Source: Leptodontidium sp. MPI-SDFR-AT-0119 (taxonomy: Eukaryota; Ascomycota; Leotiomycetes; Helotiales; Leptodontidiaceae). Taken from it: a DNA stretch of 64,000 bases. Made by a program: the position numbers and the translations under genes. The notes under the pieces were generated by a model. That model was not told where the DNA came from and searched no databases. It saw nothing but the letters and a program-made list of their open reading frames with translations. The stretch spans positions 2,418,001-2,482,000 of the forward strand of contig JAHLEZ010000004.1 of NCBI GenBank assembly GCA_020726505.1, in the 5' to 3' direction. Positions 1-10,478 of the stretch are shown here, in pieces (position 1 is the first letter of the stretch; every line of letters starts with the position of its first letter).

Positions 1-3000
1 TCGCCTAGTTGTTTTGGGACAACTCTAGCAATACACACTCCTTCGTCGCGTGGATCATCTTTTGTTTCCTTTTCATCACTCTCAACCTCCCCAACCTTCG
101 GTTTCTCTTTGCCATTCTCGCCTTTTCTCTCTCCTAAGTTCTCCACAGCGCCGGGAAGCCAGCATAGAAACTCAAAGGAATGGCAATCGAACTCCTTTCA
201 TGGTGCTGACCCAAAACACAAGCCGCTCTTACATAGTTTGTCGGCTATTCTGCCTGGTGGGATGTATTCTCCGGACACTTCGATGTGTTGCGAGGATTCT
301 GGCTTCAAATCTTCCTCTAACAGATCTCATCCTGCTCTGCTGCCGCCTCCAACATAAACCGATGTTTCTTCTTCTTCTTTCGATTCGGTTGGGAGATCTT
401 CTTGCGGTAGGTTATCTGCTCTGCTTGGGTCAAAGCTGCGATATCTCGGCTGCAGTTTCATCATCTTCGCATGGTGCTTTAAGGCCAACGAACCGTTTGG
501 AGAAATTACTTCTCAACGTCTTCGACGAATTCATATTGATGGACATGCGCTCTGTTGATATCTGTGATACTGAGTAGCAATATTTACAACCAAGACTGCA
601 AAGATCGAGCTTCGCCGTCACTCGGCCTGCAAATTGTTGTCAAATCCAACCGATGCGGTATGACAAGAATGATATTTGAGCAAAGGCATAGCTTTAATCA
701 TTGACATGACGAAAGACGACTTTAGTTGATCTGGAGATAATGGCGTCAAGTGATGCTTGTCGCCTGGGCCCCGTTCCCACAGGCGCACAAGCTGCCCTTA
801 CAGTATTTAGGCGATTATCATCAGATCCACCGGTACCAGAACTTAAGAAAAAATAGCAGACGGTTCGTTGCAGCATTGATCGTCCCAGAACGAATAGCAG
901 GATCTCTGACTGGGCTCACACGTTAGGATTGAAGAGAAGCCGAACTTTGCAGTTTTCAGGGTAAAGCAAGGGCAAAACACAGTAAGAACGAAGAAACATA
1001 CTCGAATTGTCCCATGACTTACCTCATGTGGGAATCCCATACCTTCTGACCTTATTTCATACACGAGTACAGTGTGATACGGGCTTCCTGTCTGTCGAAC
1101 ACGGAGGCCAGCAGGCGCAGTTAGTTGAGGACCCTGATCAGTCAAAAAACAATTTTAGCAGTCTGCACCACCCCTTTCCTTGATAACTCCTAAGAACAGG
1201 GGCACTGAGAACTCGTCGTGGTAATTGATTTGCGGCGGCAAGGCAGAAAGGGGTTCTGTTCTGTGCCTCTTTACTTGCCATTGGCAAAGTCTTGGTAGAT
1301 AGATATCGGAGTCAACTTCCGCATTCCATTTTGGTGGCGTTCAAGAAATACTTGGCCATGATATGATTGAAAGCGGTGGTTGAATCAGCGAATCAGATCC
1401 AGGCATTTGTTCCCTGCTCTTCACGTACCTTTGCCGCTGTCATGAGACTTTGACGTTTGTTGACGTGCTCTTCCTGTCGACATGTGAGTCTGGGGGTTAG
1501 ACAGCAGCAGCCCCTAAATTTATGCTTAATCAGAGACCTTGTTAGCACGTTCTCAATCAAGAAACTTGGTAGGGGGTTCTTCTACACCTTGGGATTCGAG
1601 ATTCTTGGTCGCCGTGATCGGTGGCTGTGATAGAATGATAAGGGCCCACGCGGCCCAGATCTGGGCTTCGAGTGTGGCTCAGATTCATGATGCCAGTGCA
1701 AGCTTTTGACGCTGGTGTCTAGGCTCCCGTCTTCACAAAATTTGACCATGTAAAAATACCAACAGCGCATGGCGAGGCCGATGGCCACGGAGCAAGCCCC
1801 GAAGGAGGAAGATACGGGTTTATGCCGAGCATCTGCTAACCGCAAGCAGACGAGCTACATAAGCGAATGCCAGCACTTCATTACGGGGCATGGAAAATTG
1901 TGAACTGCGACCTTCATCTTATTGCCTTTCCGACCATCAACCGATCAACAGACATGGGCAAACACCAATTGTGCTTCGTGGAGATGTCTATCTTGTGGGG
2001 CTCTGAGATCGTGAGTTTTCTGGTTTAAATTGAGCATCCTCGTATCTTGGCCAGGTGATGATGGCGCAGTCAACGGTCCTCCACGCCTTGACAGCTGAGG
2101 CTCACTAGGTGAGGCCTGGTTGTGAACTTACGAGTTAGGGGCTCTGTCTAGAGCGTCCAACGCCAGACCATGTCACCCTGTGTACATTTTTAAATCAGGT
2201 CTCGGCTTTCACAGCGCGTTGTTCAGCTGGTCTGATGCCTCTGTGGCCTTCATGGCAGTCTGCTGGGTACGAGCGAACGTGCCTTAATCACCTTAGTAAC
2301 AGGAGGTATTTAGCCGCGCAATATCAATATAACGGGTACCTCGAGGAACCAATGGCCACACCCGCAAGCGTCACCGAGTCGCTTTCTGACCTCTAGCGGA
2401 TCGCTTTCACTTTCCTTACTCATCAGATATGACCCTGGCAATACGGTAATGGAATCTCCTCGTCAAGGCTAGAGGTGCTCTGAACGTCTGAGGGGGCAAC
2501 AGTAATTGTCAACACGATTTCCGAGATCACCCCGCGGGACCCTTTGATAGGCTTGTTCGTATGTCTCATCCTTGCTTTGGGAGTCTGAAGTTTGTTTTTT
2601 CAAGTTGACATCCACCAAAACACGTTCGCGATTTCTACATTCATTGCATCATCTTCATACAGTATTCCTTTTCCTTTTCTACAGTGCCCCTCCTACTCTT
2701 CAGGTATGTACTCACTCAGTTAAGGTACTATGGGACTGCAAGTTTACCCAGGCTAAGCTTCTTTCGTCTCGGCTGTGTCCCTTACCCCCCAGACAAAGAG
2801 TGGATTACCGAAGGGTCTTGCATGGACCGTTCCTGACTACCCTGCATGATCTACTTAACGGTCTGCACTCAGTTGGACTAGCTGCATCGTATTCTTCTGC
2901 TTCCCCTTCTCTATGACCCACAGGCCCGCTTGTGGCATGATACGCACTCGATAAAACGCCTCGCGAGTCGCGATGTCCTCAGAGTCGAGGTTCGTATAAG

Positions 3001-3057
3001 TAGGCTGGGTAGGTACCATCCCTACATGTCAACTTGAAGACACTCCAAGGCGTTGAC
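1..3057. other. No supported gene; upstream region of the CE3 esterase
   Basis: Several open frames occur (the longest, 175 codons on + near the left edge, opens at a non-ATG and is Ser/Leu/Cys-rich), but none shows a domain, a splice pattern or a believable composition. The left edge may hold the end of a gene lying outside the window. I see no repeat, tRNA or inverted repeat of note. Confidence 0.5.
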
Positions 3058-4254
3058 ATGCGTGTCTCTCAGTTCATTTGTTCTGTCGGAGTTCTTGCAG
3101 TCACTGGTTCGTCATCTCTGTTCTCATATTCTCAGTTAATTCTAACTCATGTAGTTTCCTCATCTCCCGCGAGATGGTTCAACCCCCAATGGCTTGAAGG
3201 GCGGTCTTCAGATGCCGCAACACCGGTGAATGCAAGAGCCAATCCTCAACTTCGTATTATGGTCGCTGGTGCTTCCATAGCCTCAGGATATGCATCATCG
3301 GACGGTAATGGCTTCCGCCTCGGGCTTGAGGATGCTCTTGTAGCTGCCGGCAACAACGTCGAAATGCTTGGAACCGTGAGAAACGGCACTATGAGGGACA
3401 ACGCGTACGAGGCAAAGCCAGGGCTTCATATTCTTGAAGTGATGGGGAGAGTGGACGCTGCTATTCCCCAGATATCGCCGCGTCCAAACATCGTCCTAGT
3501 ACAAGTCGGCGCGAATGACTTGGCAAAAGGAACCAGTGTGGATACTATGCAACAGAGGATATCAACTTTGGTTGATCATGTCTGCACAGCGATTCCGGAC
3601 GTGAACGTCATCCTTTCATCGCTTCTTCCCAGCGGCAAGACAGAATCCGGCGGAGTAGCCTACAACGCCAAACTTCGTGAAGTCGTGGACGCCCAGAATA
3701 AGCAAGGCCGACATGTTTACTTCGCAGATGTCCACTCTTCCTTCTCCATGGAAGACATCCTAGGCGGAGGAGACTTGACGCACCCTACTGATGCTGGATA
3801 TGCCAAAATGGCTCGAGTTTATGCCGACGTAGCTCTTGGAATTGTGAAAGCTCGATTCGCACCACCTCCTGCTCCGTCAACATCTTCTGCTGCTCCAGAG
3901 ACGACATCTACGTCCGTGCCAGAGCCTGAGCCAACAAAGTCGAGCACATCTTCAGAAACGCCTAGCACTACATCAACCCCTGTCTCCGACACCACGACGG
4001 AAACAACCTCCAGCTCACAACCGCAGAGACAAGTCGCAAGCGCCACCAGCGTCTCTGCAACAATGTCGACATCCACCCAAGAGCTGTCAAGCACGACAGT
4101 AGCAAACCTAGCAGCCAGTACATCCAGTCCAGCATCGACACCAAGCTCATCAGCTCCCGCGAAATCCAGTGCAAACACTCTCTTCGGCCAGTGTAGTGTT
4201 CTCATCACTGCAATTGGCATGCTGGCATGGACTATTCCTTTGTTTGCCATCTGA
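3058..4254 (+). CDS. Secreted SGNH-hydrolase / CE3-type carbohydrate esterase with GPI-type C-terminus
   Basis: Predicted extracellular esterase, probably deacetylating plant or fungal cell-wall polysaccharide. The first ATG in frame gives a signal-peptide-like N-terminus (MRVSQFICSVGVLAV). SGNH blocks are visible: block I RIMVAGASIASGY (nucleophile Ser), block III GANDL (oxyanion Asn) and block V DLTHPTDAGY (catalytic Asp/His). GNGFR and the MRDNAYEAKPG stretch resemble fungal CE3 acetylxylan esterases. Block I reads GAS rather than the usual GDS; the Ser is kept. After the catalytic domain (about 250 residues) comes a Ser/Thr/Pro-rich stalk of about 130 residues and a hydrophobic tail (LITAIGMLAWTIPLFAI), which suggests a GPI anchor or wall attachment. 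A 48-nt in-frame intron is likely at 3107–3154 (GTTCGT…CTAAC…TAG), so the spliced protein is about 382 residues. The family call is firm; the substrate is inferred. Confidence 0.85.
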   Translation: MRVSQFICSVGVLAVTGSSSLFSYSQLILTHVVSSSPARWFNPQWLEGRSSDAATPVNARANPQLRIMVAGASIASGYASSDGNGFRLGLEDALVAAGNNVEMLGTVRNGTMRDNAYEAKPGLHILEVMGRVDAAIPQISPRPNIVLVQVGANDLAKGTSVDTMQQRISTLVDHVCTAIPDVNVILSSLLPSGKTESGGVAYNAKLREVVDAQNKQGRHVYFADVHSSFSMEDILGGGDLTHPTDAGYAKMARVYADVALGIVKARFAPPPAPSTSSAAPETTSTSVPEPEPTKSSTSSETPSTTSTPVSDTTTETTSSSQPQRQVASATSVSATMSTSTQELSSTTVANLAASTSSPASTPSSSAPAKSSANTLFGQCSVLITAIGMLAWTIPLFAI

Positions 4255-5777
4255 GAGTAATAGATCACAAAAGTCGGTTGTCCTCCTGCTCCATGTACCA
4301 TACACTACACTCTTTTACCGCACACCGCTCTTTTGCAGTTGATGCTGATTATTTTTCTTGTATTAGATTAGACTGGAGTGGCAGAACGCCAATTCAATAA
4401 TGTATACTTTTCGAATCCTGCGCTCATTTAAAGACGTACGGACAAAACCAAACTCCCTACCTACTCGCCACTCGCCCATACACAAGCCTGTTTTAGAACA
4501 GACAATACGGGTGGAGATGATTCTCGAGTTTTCGTGCAGTACTGCAAGTAGGGTGCTGGGGAGAAACACCCGTCAAACAATATGCGACTCTTTGACACAT
4601 TCCACGAACTTTCTCGTCCCGCACGCTGGCCCCAAACGCAATGAGGACATTCTCCGATGAGGTAAACATCTACAATGCCCTCATCCCCATTCCGGTCCAA
4701 ATCAATATCGCAAGCGCATGCGTAATGCAGACATAGAATGTCATCATTCAGCCAATGAATGTCTCAGACCCGGCACCACCGAACTCAACACACCAACAAC
4801 TCAATCCAGAACGTGCTCTCCACAACACACTCCATAAACCACACATCGTGGACTAAAAGCCTCTCCATCTCTGAGAAATGACAAACACACCCAACACCAT
4901 TGGCCACCAGCAATCCTCTCACGGACGGACATCCCCATCCAGATCACACGTGTGCAGGTGTGGAGGTGTCGTCAAGACGGGATCATCGCACGTGTTTCGC
5001 GGCTTGCAGATGTTTGGCGGAGCCAGCCGAGATGTTTCGCTTCGTTTCGTTTGGTTTGCTTTTGATGGCGCGAGATCCGTGGCTTTGTGGCTTGAGGCTT
5101 GACTAGGGTTCAGCTTCAGCTCTGACCTTCTAGAATGTTTGAGCTTCTTTTTTTGGACGTCGAAGTTCTCCGAGGCTGGGTAGACTGAACTGCACTACAC
5201 TTTTCTTTTGATAGTGGATGGTGCTCGTGGGGAGGGTGGTGGCGGAGATGTAATTCGTATATTTGGGGGAGGGGTTGGGTATTAGATTTTGGAAGATAGA
5301 GATAATTATAGGTATAGAAGGACATATGTGTTGATAGATAGATAAGCTCGTAGTTCGTAACGCATAATTCATAATTGTCAATGAACCCCCATCACTATCC
5401 CACTTTATGCTGAAATGAACTGTGCTGATAGACGTTGAGAACAAGATTCAGAATGAGCACCACAGCGGGAGAGAGATGCTAGATTTTTGCCATCGATGCC
5501 CTCCAGTGCCTCCACCATGCAGTCCATTTGATTCAGCTTGAAGGTTTAATTCCTCATGTCAGTCTCACAGACTCTTCTCCCTCCCACTCCCTCACTCCCT
5601 CTGTTCAGGAACAGCGCCAGATTCCCTCAGGAGAAATATCCCCATAACCCGTAGCCCCAAGTAAGCATATCCCATCTTATTCACCCTCCATCCCTAACTC
5701 AAAAACAAACTCAATTTAGCGTTTGAAGCCCTGAATTCCGAAGGATACTGAATTTTTTCGGACCCTTCTCTGAATAC
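4255..5777. other. Intergenic, no supported gene
   Basis: The 3' flank of the esterase gene and the 3' side of the next minus-strand locus. Only short frames of biased composition are present. A C/T-rich patch (5575–5610) and an AT-rich stretch (5270–5350) are unremarkable. Confidence 0.5.
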
Positions 5778-6134
5778 TCAAGCAGAAGGTGGGCCACTTC
5801 TCTCTGAGGCCCAAAAACGTTCACTGGACTCAAGGAGCCGATAGACAAGGCGAGCTGTTTTCTCTGGGATTGGGAGCTCAACCCAGTTCTGTTCCGGATA
5901 CGATGTCGATTCCAGGGTCATGTAGCTTCTTTCGGTAGATGCCAATCTCTTCCTCTCGATCTTCTCTCTTGAGAGGAGGGGGAAGAATGTCTCTCTGGTG
6001 ATAAATGTACTAGTCGAGATCCAGCGCATGAAAGTAGCCCTAAATTTCCTGTGCCTTTCGGCATTCGGACATTGGAACATCTTCAATATCATATCGCTAG
6101 TTCGAGTCACAGAGCCAGCCATGTAGTCCCTCAA
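5778..6134 (-). CDS. Probable 3' coding segment of the unrecognised gene at 6252–7274
   Basis: An open segment of about 118 codons in exactly the same frame as the upstream 340-codon frame. Its composition is protein-like (LRDYMAGSVTRTSDM…, FFPLLSREKIERKRL…, NWVELPIP). Two readings are possible. (1) A 147-nt intron from a GTGCGG donor at about 6281 to a CTAG acceptor at 6135 joins the two parts without loss of frame. (2) The region between is itself coding, since it reads plausibly (RRLMW, GLWHDWVIWADVP), and carries three nonsense codons (TGA, TGA, TAG), each one C-to-T step from CGA or CAG. I favour a single gene, but cannot tell an intron from a damaged gene by reading alone. No function is assigned. 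Confidence 0.5.
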   Translation of the reverse strand: MRDYMAGSVTRTSDMILKMFQCPNAERHRKFRATFMRWISTSTFITRETFFPLLSREKIERKRLASTERSYMTLESTSYPEQNWVELPIPEKTARLVYRLLESSERFWASERSGPPSA

Positions 6135-6251
6135 CTAGCGTCGAGTATCAGATCCCCGATTTCAGATCGTCGGGACGTCGGCCCAGATCACCCAGTCATG
6201 CCACAGACCAGTAGATCTCTCGTCCCACATCAAACGTCGTGCAGGGGCGTT

Positions 6252-7274
6252 TCAGCCGTCCACACGAAGAGAATACCGCACCAAAGCATGCGCAAGACTA
6301 AGCGTCAACTGGATCCGAATACACTTCGGGTCCCAATTCGGGGGACCAAGACCATAATTCAAATTGATAACTCCATGCGCTTCTTCCATACCCATAGATG
6401 TCGATTCGACAGGTGCAAGATGCTTGGAGAGGAAACCGAGAATAGTCCTCCCGCTTAGATTTTTGACGGTGGTTAAAGCTTTGGGATTTACCTCTTCAGA
6501 GATGAGAGTCTCGGGTGGTGGGGAGACAAGTGCGACGTGAGATTCCGGAGCAGGGTTGGAATCTCTTGAATGAGTTGGCGACAAAGAACTACCAGCAGCT
6601 GTTTCCAACGAATTCCCCATCACGACATCCTCACTACCCTCCCCTCCTCCTCCAACACAACCCTCAACATTCTCACACACAACCCGCGAAAACACAAACC
6701 CGCACGGCTCAGGCTGAGGCGAATTTACGACATTACTAGCCATCCCCTCATTCCAGGATCCTCTACCACTCCCCCTCTCCCTCTCCACCTCCTCCTTGAA
6801 AGTCTTAAACCCCTTCAAATGCGCCAATTTCTTCAAATGCCTAGTCGAGAGTTCCACCTCCCCGATAAACGCCGCAAAATCATCCAGGAACTGCTCAATC
6901 GCAACCAGCTCCGCAAACGAGATCTTGAAGATCACCTTCACGAAGGCACCTACACTCAACTTCCTCAGAAAGTCACGCAGGGCCCGCGGTTCGGCGCGGT
7001 TAGGGGGCTCCTGGTACCGGATTAGGAAGAGCCGCTCGTAGTCCGTGGCGTTGCGGACGCTGGAGAGGGCTTTGCAGAGGCGTTTGTAGCGCGCGGCGTC
7101 TTCGCGCTGTTTGGAGAGGATCTTGCGGATCTGGTCGATTTGCGTGAAGAAGGATTGGGTGGTGGATTCGGGGATGTGGGAGAGGTTGAGGGTGCGCACG
7201 TCGTAGAGAAAGCCGCTTTTGTCGCTTGCGTAGAGCGTGGGTATGAAGTACGAGGGCTGGTTTGGGCTGGCCAT
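6252..7274 (-). CDS. Unrecognised conserved-looking protein, main exon
   Basis: A 340-codon frame starting at ATG 7274 (MASPNQPSYFIPTLYASDKS); the frame extends 22 codons further upstream but without an ATG. The N-terminal 160 residues are predicted helical and charged (QIDQIRKILSKQREDAARYKR, FVKVIFKISFAELVAIEQFL), with coiled-coil-like character. A low-complexity Gly/Glu-rich and Ser/Pro-rich linker follows, then a compact C-terminal block (INLNYGLGPPNWDPKCIR). The frame ends at a TGA, but coding character resumes in the same frame downstream (see the 5778–6134 entry), so this is probably not the true C-terminus. It is transcribed divergently from cpc-1, with about 1.8 kb between. I do not recognise the family. 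Confidence 0.65.
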   Translation of the reverse strand: MASPNQPSYFIPTLYASDKSGFLYDVRTLNLSHIPESTTQSFFTQIDQIRKILSKQREDAARYKRLCKALSSVRNATDYERLFLIRYQEPPNRAEPRALRDFLRKLSVGAFVKVIFKISFAELVAIEQFLDDFAAFIGEVELSTRHLKKLAHLKGFKTFKEEVERERGSGRGSWNEGMASNVVNSPQPEPCGFVFSRVVCENVEGCVGGGGEGSEDVVMGNSLETAAGSSLSPTHSRDSNPAPESHVALVSPPPETLISEEVNPKALTTVKNLSGRTILGFLSKHLAPVESTSMGMEEAHGVINLNYGLGPPNWDPKCIRIQLTLSLAHALVRYSLRVDG

Positions 7275-7800
7275 TTCAAGGTTCTCTCGTCTAGGTGCTG
7301 GGAGGGGTGGTGGGGTAAAAGGGGAGAGGATGAGGTCCACAATTCAAGGTTGTTTAAGCGAGATGGAGAGAGCACGTGTGAAGTTTTTCATTTTCTTATC
7401 ATGGATCTTGATGAGATTAATCAGTGATTCTTACTTAGATCTCACTCCTTAATTCAGGCATATTTATTGTAGATCATGAAGTATTTAAACCCCTTCCATG
7501 ATCTGGGCTTTGTCACATGATTGGGTACACGTGCTTCCGTGAGATTTCCTAGATGATTTCTCAGCAGGCGAGATAAGCGAACGCCGATGCAAATCCCGTT
7601 GTCGAAAATCCAACTCCGTTATCCCCTCGTGTTGTTCACGTAAGCAACCCAAACTCTGGCACCAGGTTGCTGCTGGCGCACTGCGGCCGCATGCAAGACG
7701 CAGGCCGCAGCACTTTCTCCTGCAACGTTGCAACCAATCAGGCAGTCGGAAAAGCGACGGCACAGGTAAAATGAAACCGTTTGCTGCCACTGCGGAGGAA

Positions 7801-7807
7801 TGAGTCA
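7801..7807. promoter_or_regulatory. TGAGTCA, candidate CPRE/GCRE site
   Basis: A perfect 7-bp match to the GCN4/CPC1 binding consensus TGASTCA in the shared promoter, 1.25 kb before the first cpc-1 uORF. cpcA/cpc-1 genes are known to autoregulate through such sites. A 7-mer can occur by chance, so the site is only suggestive. Confidence 0.4.
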
Positions 7808-8884
7808 CATTTTGATTCTTGAATTCGTGGGGTTTGGAGGGGAGTGAGGCGGACAAATGGTGGTTTGGACGTGGAGAGAGACACCGCTGGCGGGGAGGAA
7901 AATGTCGCTCTTCAAAAGTCGCAGGAATTATTCACGACTTGTCTTCACCTGATGCCAGGGAGCAAAGGGCAAAGGGCAGAAGGTAAAATAAATGGTTGAC
8001 GGCAAAACTATTGAAAAAACGCCGAGCCATCGGCCAGCCCATTTTGACATCCACGCCCTTCACGCTTTTCTTCGGCGACCGGTGTGGGAAGGAATTTAGA
8101 GACGGAAATGAATTGCGGCGTGGAGAGTGAGGGAGTGGTTCTTTTGTGGGCTGCAACTTGCATTGCAAGCTTGCATGCTCATGCTGCTGCACCTTCGCCG
8201 AGTACGAATTCAGATGGAAGAGAGGAGCACAAAGCTTATTGTTTGTTTTTCAGGGGTTGCGTTGCGTTGGGATGGATGGATGGATGGGATGGGTGTTTGG
8301 GACATGTTGTTGGTGTGCTGGACCGTATATCCGGAGTTGGGTGAAGGGGACTTTTGAAAGTCATGGAGTTCAGTAGTGACTTTGAAAGAAGCATAATATT
8401 GCAGGTACTAGTCTCCAACAGTAGATTTTTGTAGAATCCGGTTGCAATGGATCTTGAAAGATTAATAATACCAAACGACAGAAAAGTCCTGAAATTTGTT
8501 GATTCGTTCGTGCCTTTTTCGTCTCTTCCAGCTGAAGAGTGAAGTCCTTCTCTTCCTTCCACCAAATCCTGATCCTGGCTATGGTCGTCTGATGCTAAGC
8601 CAAATCCAGCCCGGCCTGGACTCGTAGGCTGTGTGGCAGGGCAGATTTTATCCCGTGCCACGTTGGAAGGCCTCGAAAGTCACGAAAGGTGAAGTGAACA
8701 TCTCAACAACGAAGAATAGTAGAAGAATCAAACAAGTTTGAGCGTGTACGGCTCGAATACAAACATTTACCTGTGTCGTGGTGAGCGTTGCGCATTTATT
8801 TCATCAGGATGCGCTGCCTTGCACGGTGGGATGAGATGAGTTCGGGAGTGGGCTGGGCTGGGTGGCTCCTTCCAAAGTTGACTG

Positions 8885-8891
8885 TGACTCA
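8885..8891. promoter_or_regulatory. TGACTCA, candidate CPRE/GCRE site
   Basis: A perfect TGASTCA match 170 bp upstream of the first cpc-1 uORF and about 95 bp before the pyrimidine-rich presumed start region. Its position and orientation-independent palindromic form fit autoregulation by the bZIP product encoded downstream. Confidence 0.5.
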
Positions 8892-9054
8892 CACCCAAAT
8901 TAGGGCGGGCTGGAGGGACTAGTGCTGAATCTCCATTGCACCAAGCGAATGTATTAAATCCCACAACTTCCGCACCTCAGGCCTTTTCTCTTCTCTCCTC
9001 TCCACCACACAATTACTCACACAAATACACCACATAACATCGTCACTCGCCACG

Positions 9055-9063
9055 ATGTTCTAA
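9055..9063 (+). promoter_or_regulatory. cpc-1 leader uORF1 (2 codons)
   Basis: ATG TTC TAA, just after a C/T-rich probable transcription-start region. It is the first of only two ATGs between here and the in-frame ATG of the bZIP gene. In yeast GCN4, very short first uORFs allow reinitiation under amino-acid starvation; fungal cpc-1/cpcA leaders carry two uORFs. That it works the same way here is inferred from layout. Confidence 0.65.
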
Positions 9064-9268
9064 ATCAGTCACCACGACGACTTTTGACAACCGACACCAT
9101 TCCACCCTACTACAACCACCAACTCCACTCCCCCCAAACAACCATTCCTCCTCTCCAGGACGAATTGACTCCCAGCCCAGCTTCTAGCTTCGCTTCCAAC
9201 AACAACTTCCCAACCGCCAACATACCTTCAGAGTTCTTTAACTCTTTCACCACGGATTCCAACCCAAG

Positions 9269-9415
9269 ATGGCTTCCTCCCTCTTCATCGAGCCTGCCGG
9301 CACAATCTCCGCAACAACTCTCTCAGGATCTCTCCCATCCCGAGCCTCATCCGCAACCCAATCATCAGGACTTTGTTCTGTTCGAGAGGTCTCCCAGCGT
9401 TCGCAGTACCCCTAG
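9269..9415 (+). promoter_or_regulatory. cpc-1 leader uORF2 (48 codons)
   Basis: An ATG out of frame with the bZIP coding frame opens a 48-codon frame (MASSLFIEPAGTISATTL…) ending in TAG, 293 nt before the first in-frame ATG of the main gene. I scanned the whole leader from 9064 to 9707 and found no other ATG. A short uORF1, a longer uORF2 and then a long spacer match the translational-control layout of filamentous-fungal cross-pathway-control genes. Confidence 0.65.
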
Positions 9416-9707
9416 TCTGTCCAACAACAATCAAGCAGCCTTATCTGCCCATCGTCGAAACTCGTCTCACATAGCTTCTGCCCAGTCTTTGCAGAACCAG
9501 AGAGTAGCCGCGATCATACAATCAACTGGACATTCTATCACTACTTCGGCCCTCACCAATCGGTTCAATCCTGCGCAGAGTCCTCAACAGTTCTACGCTT
9601 CTTCCGCGCCCTCTTCCACCACTGCTTTGCAACAACAACATCGTCAGACTCGTCCTCAAGTCCCCTTGTTTTCGCAATCCACTGGTAGCATCCCGAAAAC
9701 TCCTAAC

Positions 9708-10478
9708 ATGGTTATGCAAGGTACTTACATTCACCACGAAATCTCTGGCTGTGACTCACACAAGGCAACAGACATGGATCTCTTCGATGACTTCACCGCC
9801 TTCGAGGGCGGTGCCTCGACGACCCAAAACTCGTTCCCATCGGCTTACTCTTCGCCCGCCGTGCCAACAATCTACGACCCACACATGAACTTGTCATCTT
9901 CCAGCTCAACAAATATGGGTACCGTTTCTCCACAAGACTTGCTCCGCGATCCTTTCCCTTCTGCTCCCAACTCGACTGCGTTCACAAACTTGACCTCTCC
10001 CGACTCGCAATACCACCCGTCGCCAGAGTTCGCAGACTATGATGTTTCTCCCTTCATCGGTGACAACCAAGACCTCGACCAAGCCCTCAGTGGTGACCCA
10101 TGGTATCCTCTGTTCCCTCAGGATAACCAGGTCGAAAAGCAAAACTCGCAGGTAGACCAGTCTCCTCTTCTGCCTGAGGAGGAGCTTGAGGTTTCCGAAC
10201 ATCTCCGTCGTCGTCGTTCTGGTACTGCAACATCTCCACCTGCTGGCGGTGTTCGAAAGCGTGATAAGCCTCTTCCTCCTATCGTTGTCGAAGATCCAAA
10301 CGACACCGTCGCCATGAAGCGTGCTCGCAACACTCTTGCAGCACGTAAGTCTCGACAACGGAAGATGCAACGATTTGAGGAACTCGAGGACGAAATCGCA
10401 AAGTTGAAGGAGGAGCGTGATCACTGGAAGAGCCTTGCTTTGCGTCGCAACGGACCTGGGGGCATCCACCAGGGTTGA
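9708..10478 (+). CDS. cpc-1: Cross-pathway control bZIP transcription factor (GCN4/CPC1/CpcA type)
   Basis: Nuclear activator of amino-acid biosynthesis genes under amino-acid imbalance. The C-terminus carries the bZIP: a basic region MKRARNTLAARKSRQRKMQR with the GCN4-like NxxAARKSR core, then a short leucine zipper (FEELEDEIAKLKEERDHWKSL). Upstream are acidic/hydrophobic activation-type segments (MDLFDDFTAFEGG; DNQDLDQALSGDPWYPLFPQ) and a PEST-like Ser/Pro-rich part, as in GCN4. The frame is open from 9084 but has no ATG before 9708, so the upstream 208 codons are leader. Starting at 9708 gives 256 residues and at 9774 (MDLFDD) 234; both suit the 230–270 residues usual for CPC1/CpcA. A weak possible leader intron (GTACTT…AAG, 9721–9764) would favour 9774. 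The gene is probably controlled by its two uORFs and by autoregulation. Confidence 0.92.
   Translation: MVMQGTYIHHEISGCDSHKATDMDLFDDFTAFEGGASTTQNSFPSAYSSPAVPTIYDPHMNLSSSSSTNMGTVSPQDLLRDPFPSAPNSTAFTNLTSPDSQYHPSPEFADYDVSPFIGDNQDLDQALSGDPWYPLFPQDNQVEKQNSQVDQSPLLPEEELEVSEHLRRRRSGTATSPPAGGVRKRDKPLPPIVVEDPNDTVAMKRARNTLAARKSRQRKMQRFEELEDEIAKLKEERDHWKSLALRRNGPGGIHQG

Larger units (their letters stand above)
7275..9054. other. Divergent promoter region between the 7274 gene and cpc-1
   Basis: No supported coding sequence. It contains two TGASTCA sites (listed separately), a (GGAT)n microsatellite at about 8270–8286 and a C/T-rich run at about 8981–9003 just before the first cpc-1 uORF, a usual setting for fungal transcription start. 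Confidence 0.55.

Noticed and set aside
50..577. 175-codon open frame at the left edge
   Set aside because: Opens at a non-ATG codon, composition is unlike a protein, and no domain or splice context is visible.
9084..9707. N-terminal extension of the cpc-1 frame by 208 codons
   Set aside because: No ATG in the frame before 9708; the stretch behaves as a uORF-bearing leader of low-complexity sequence.
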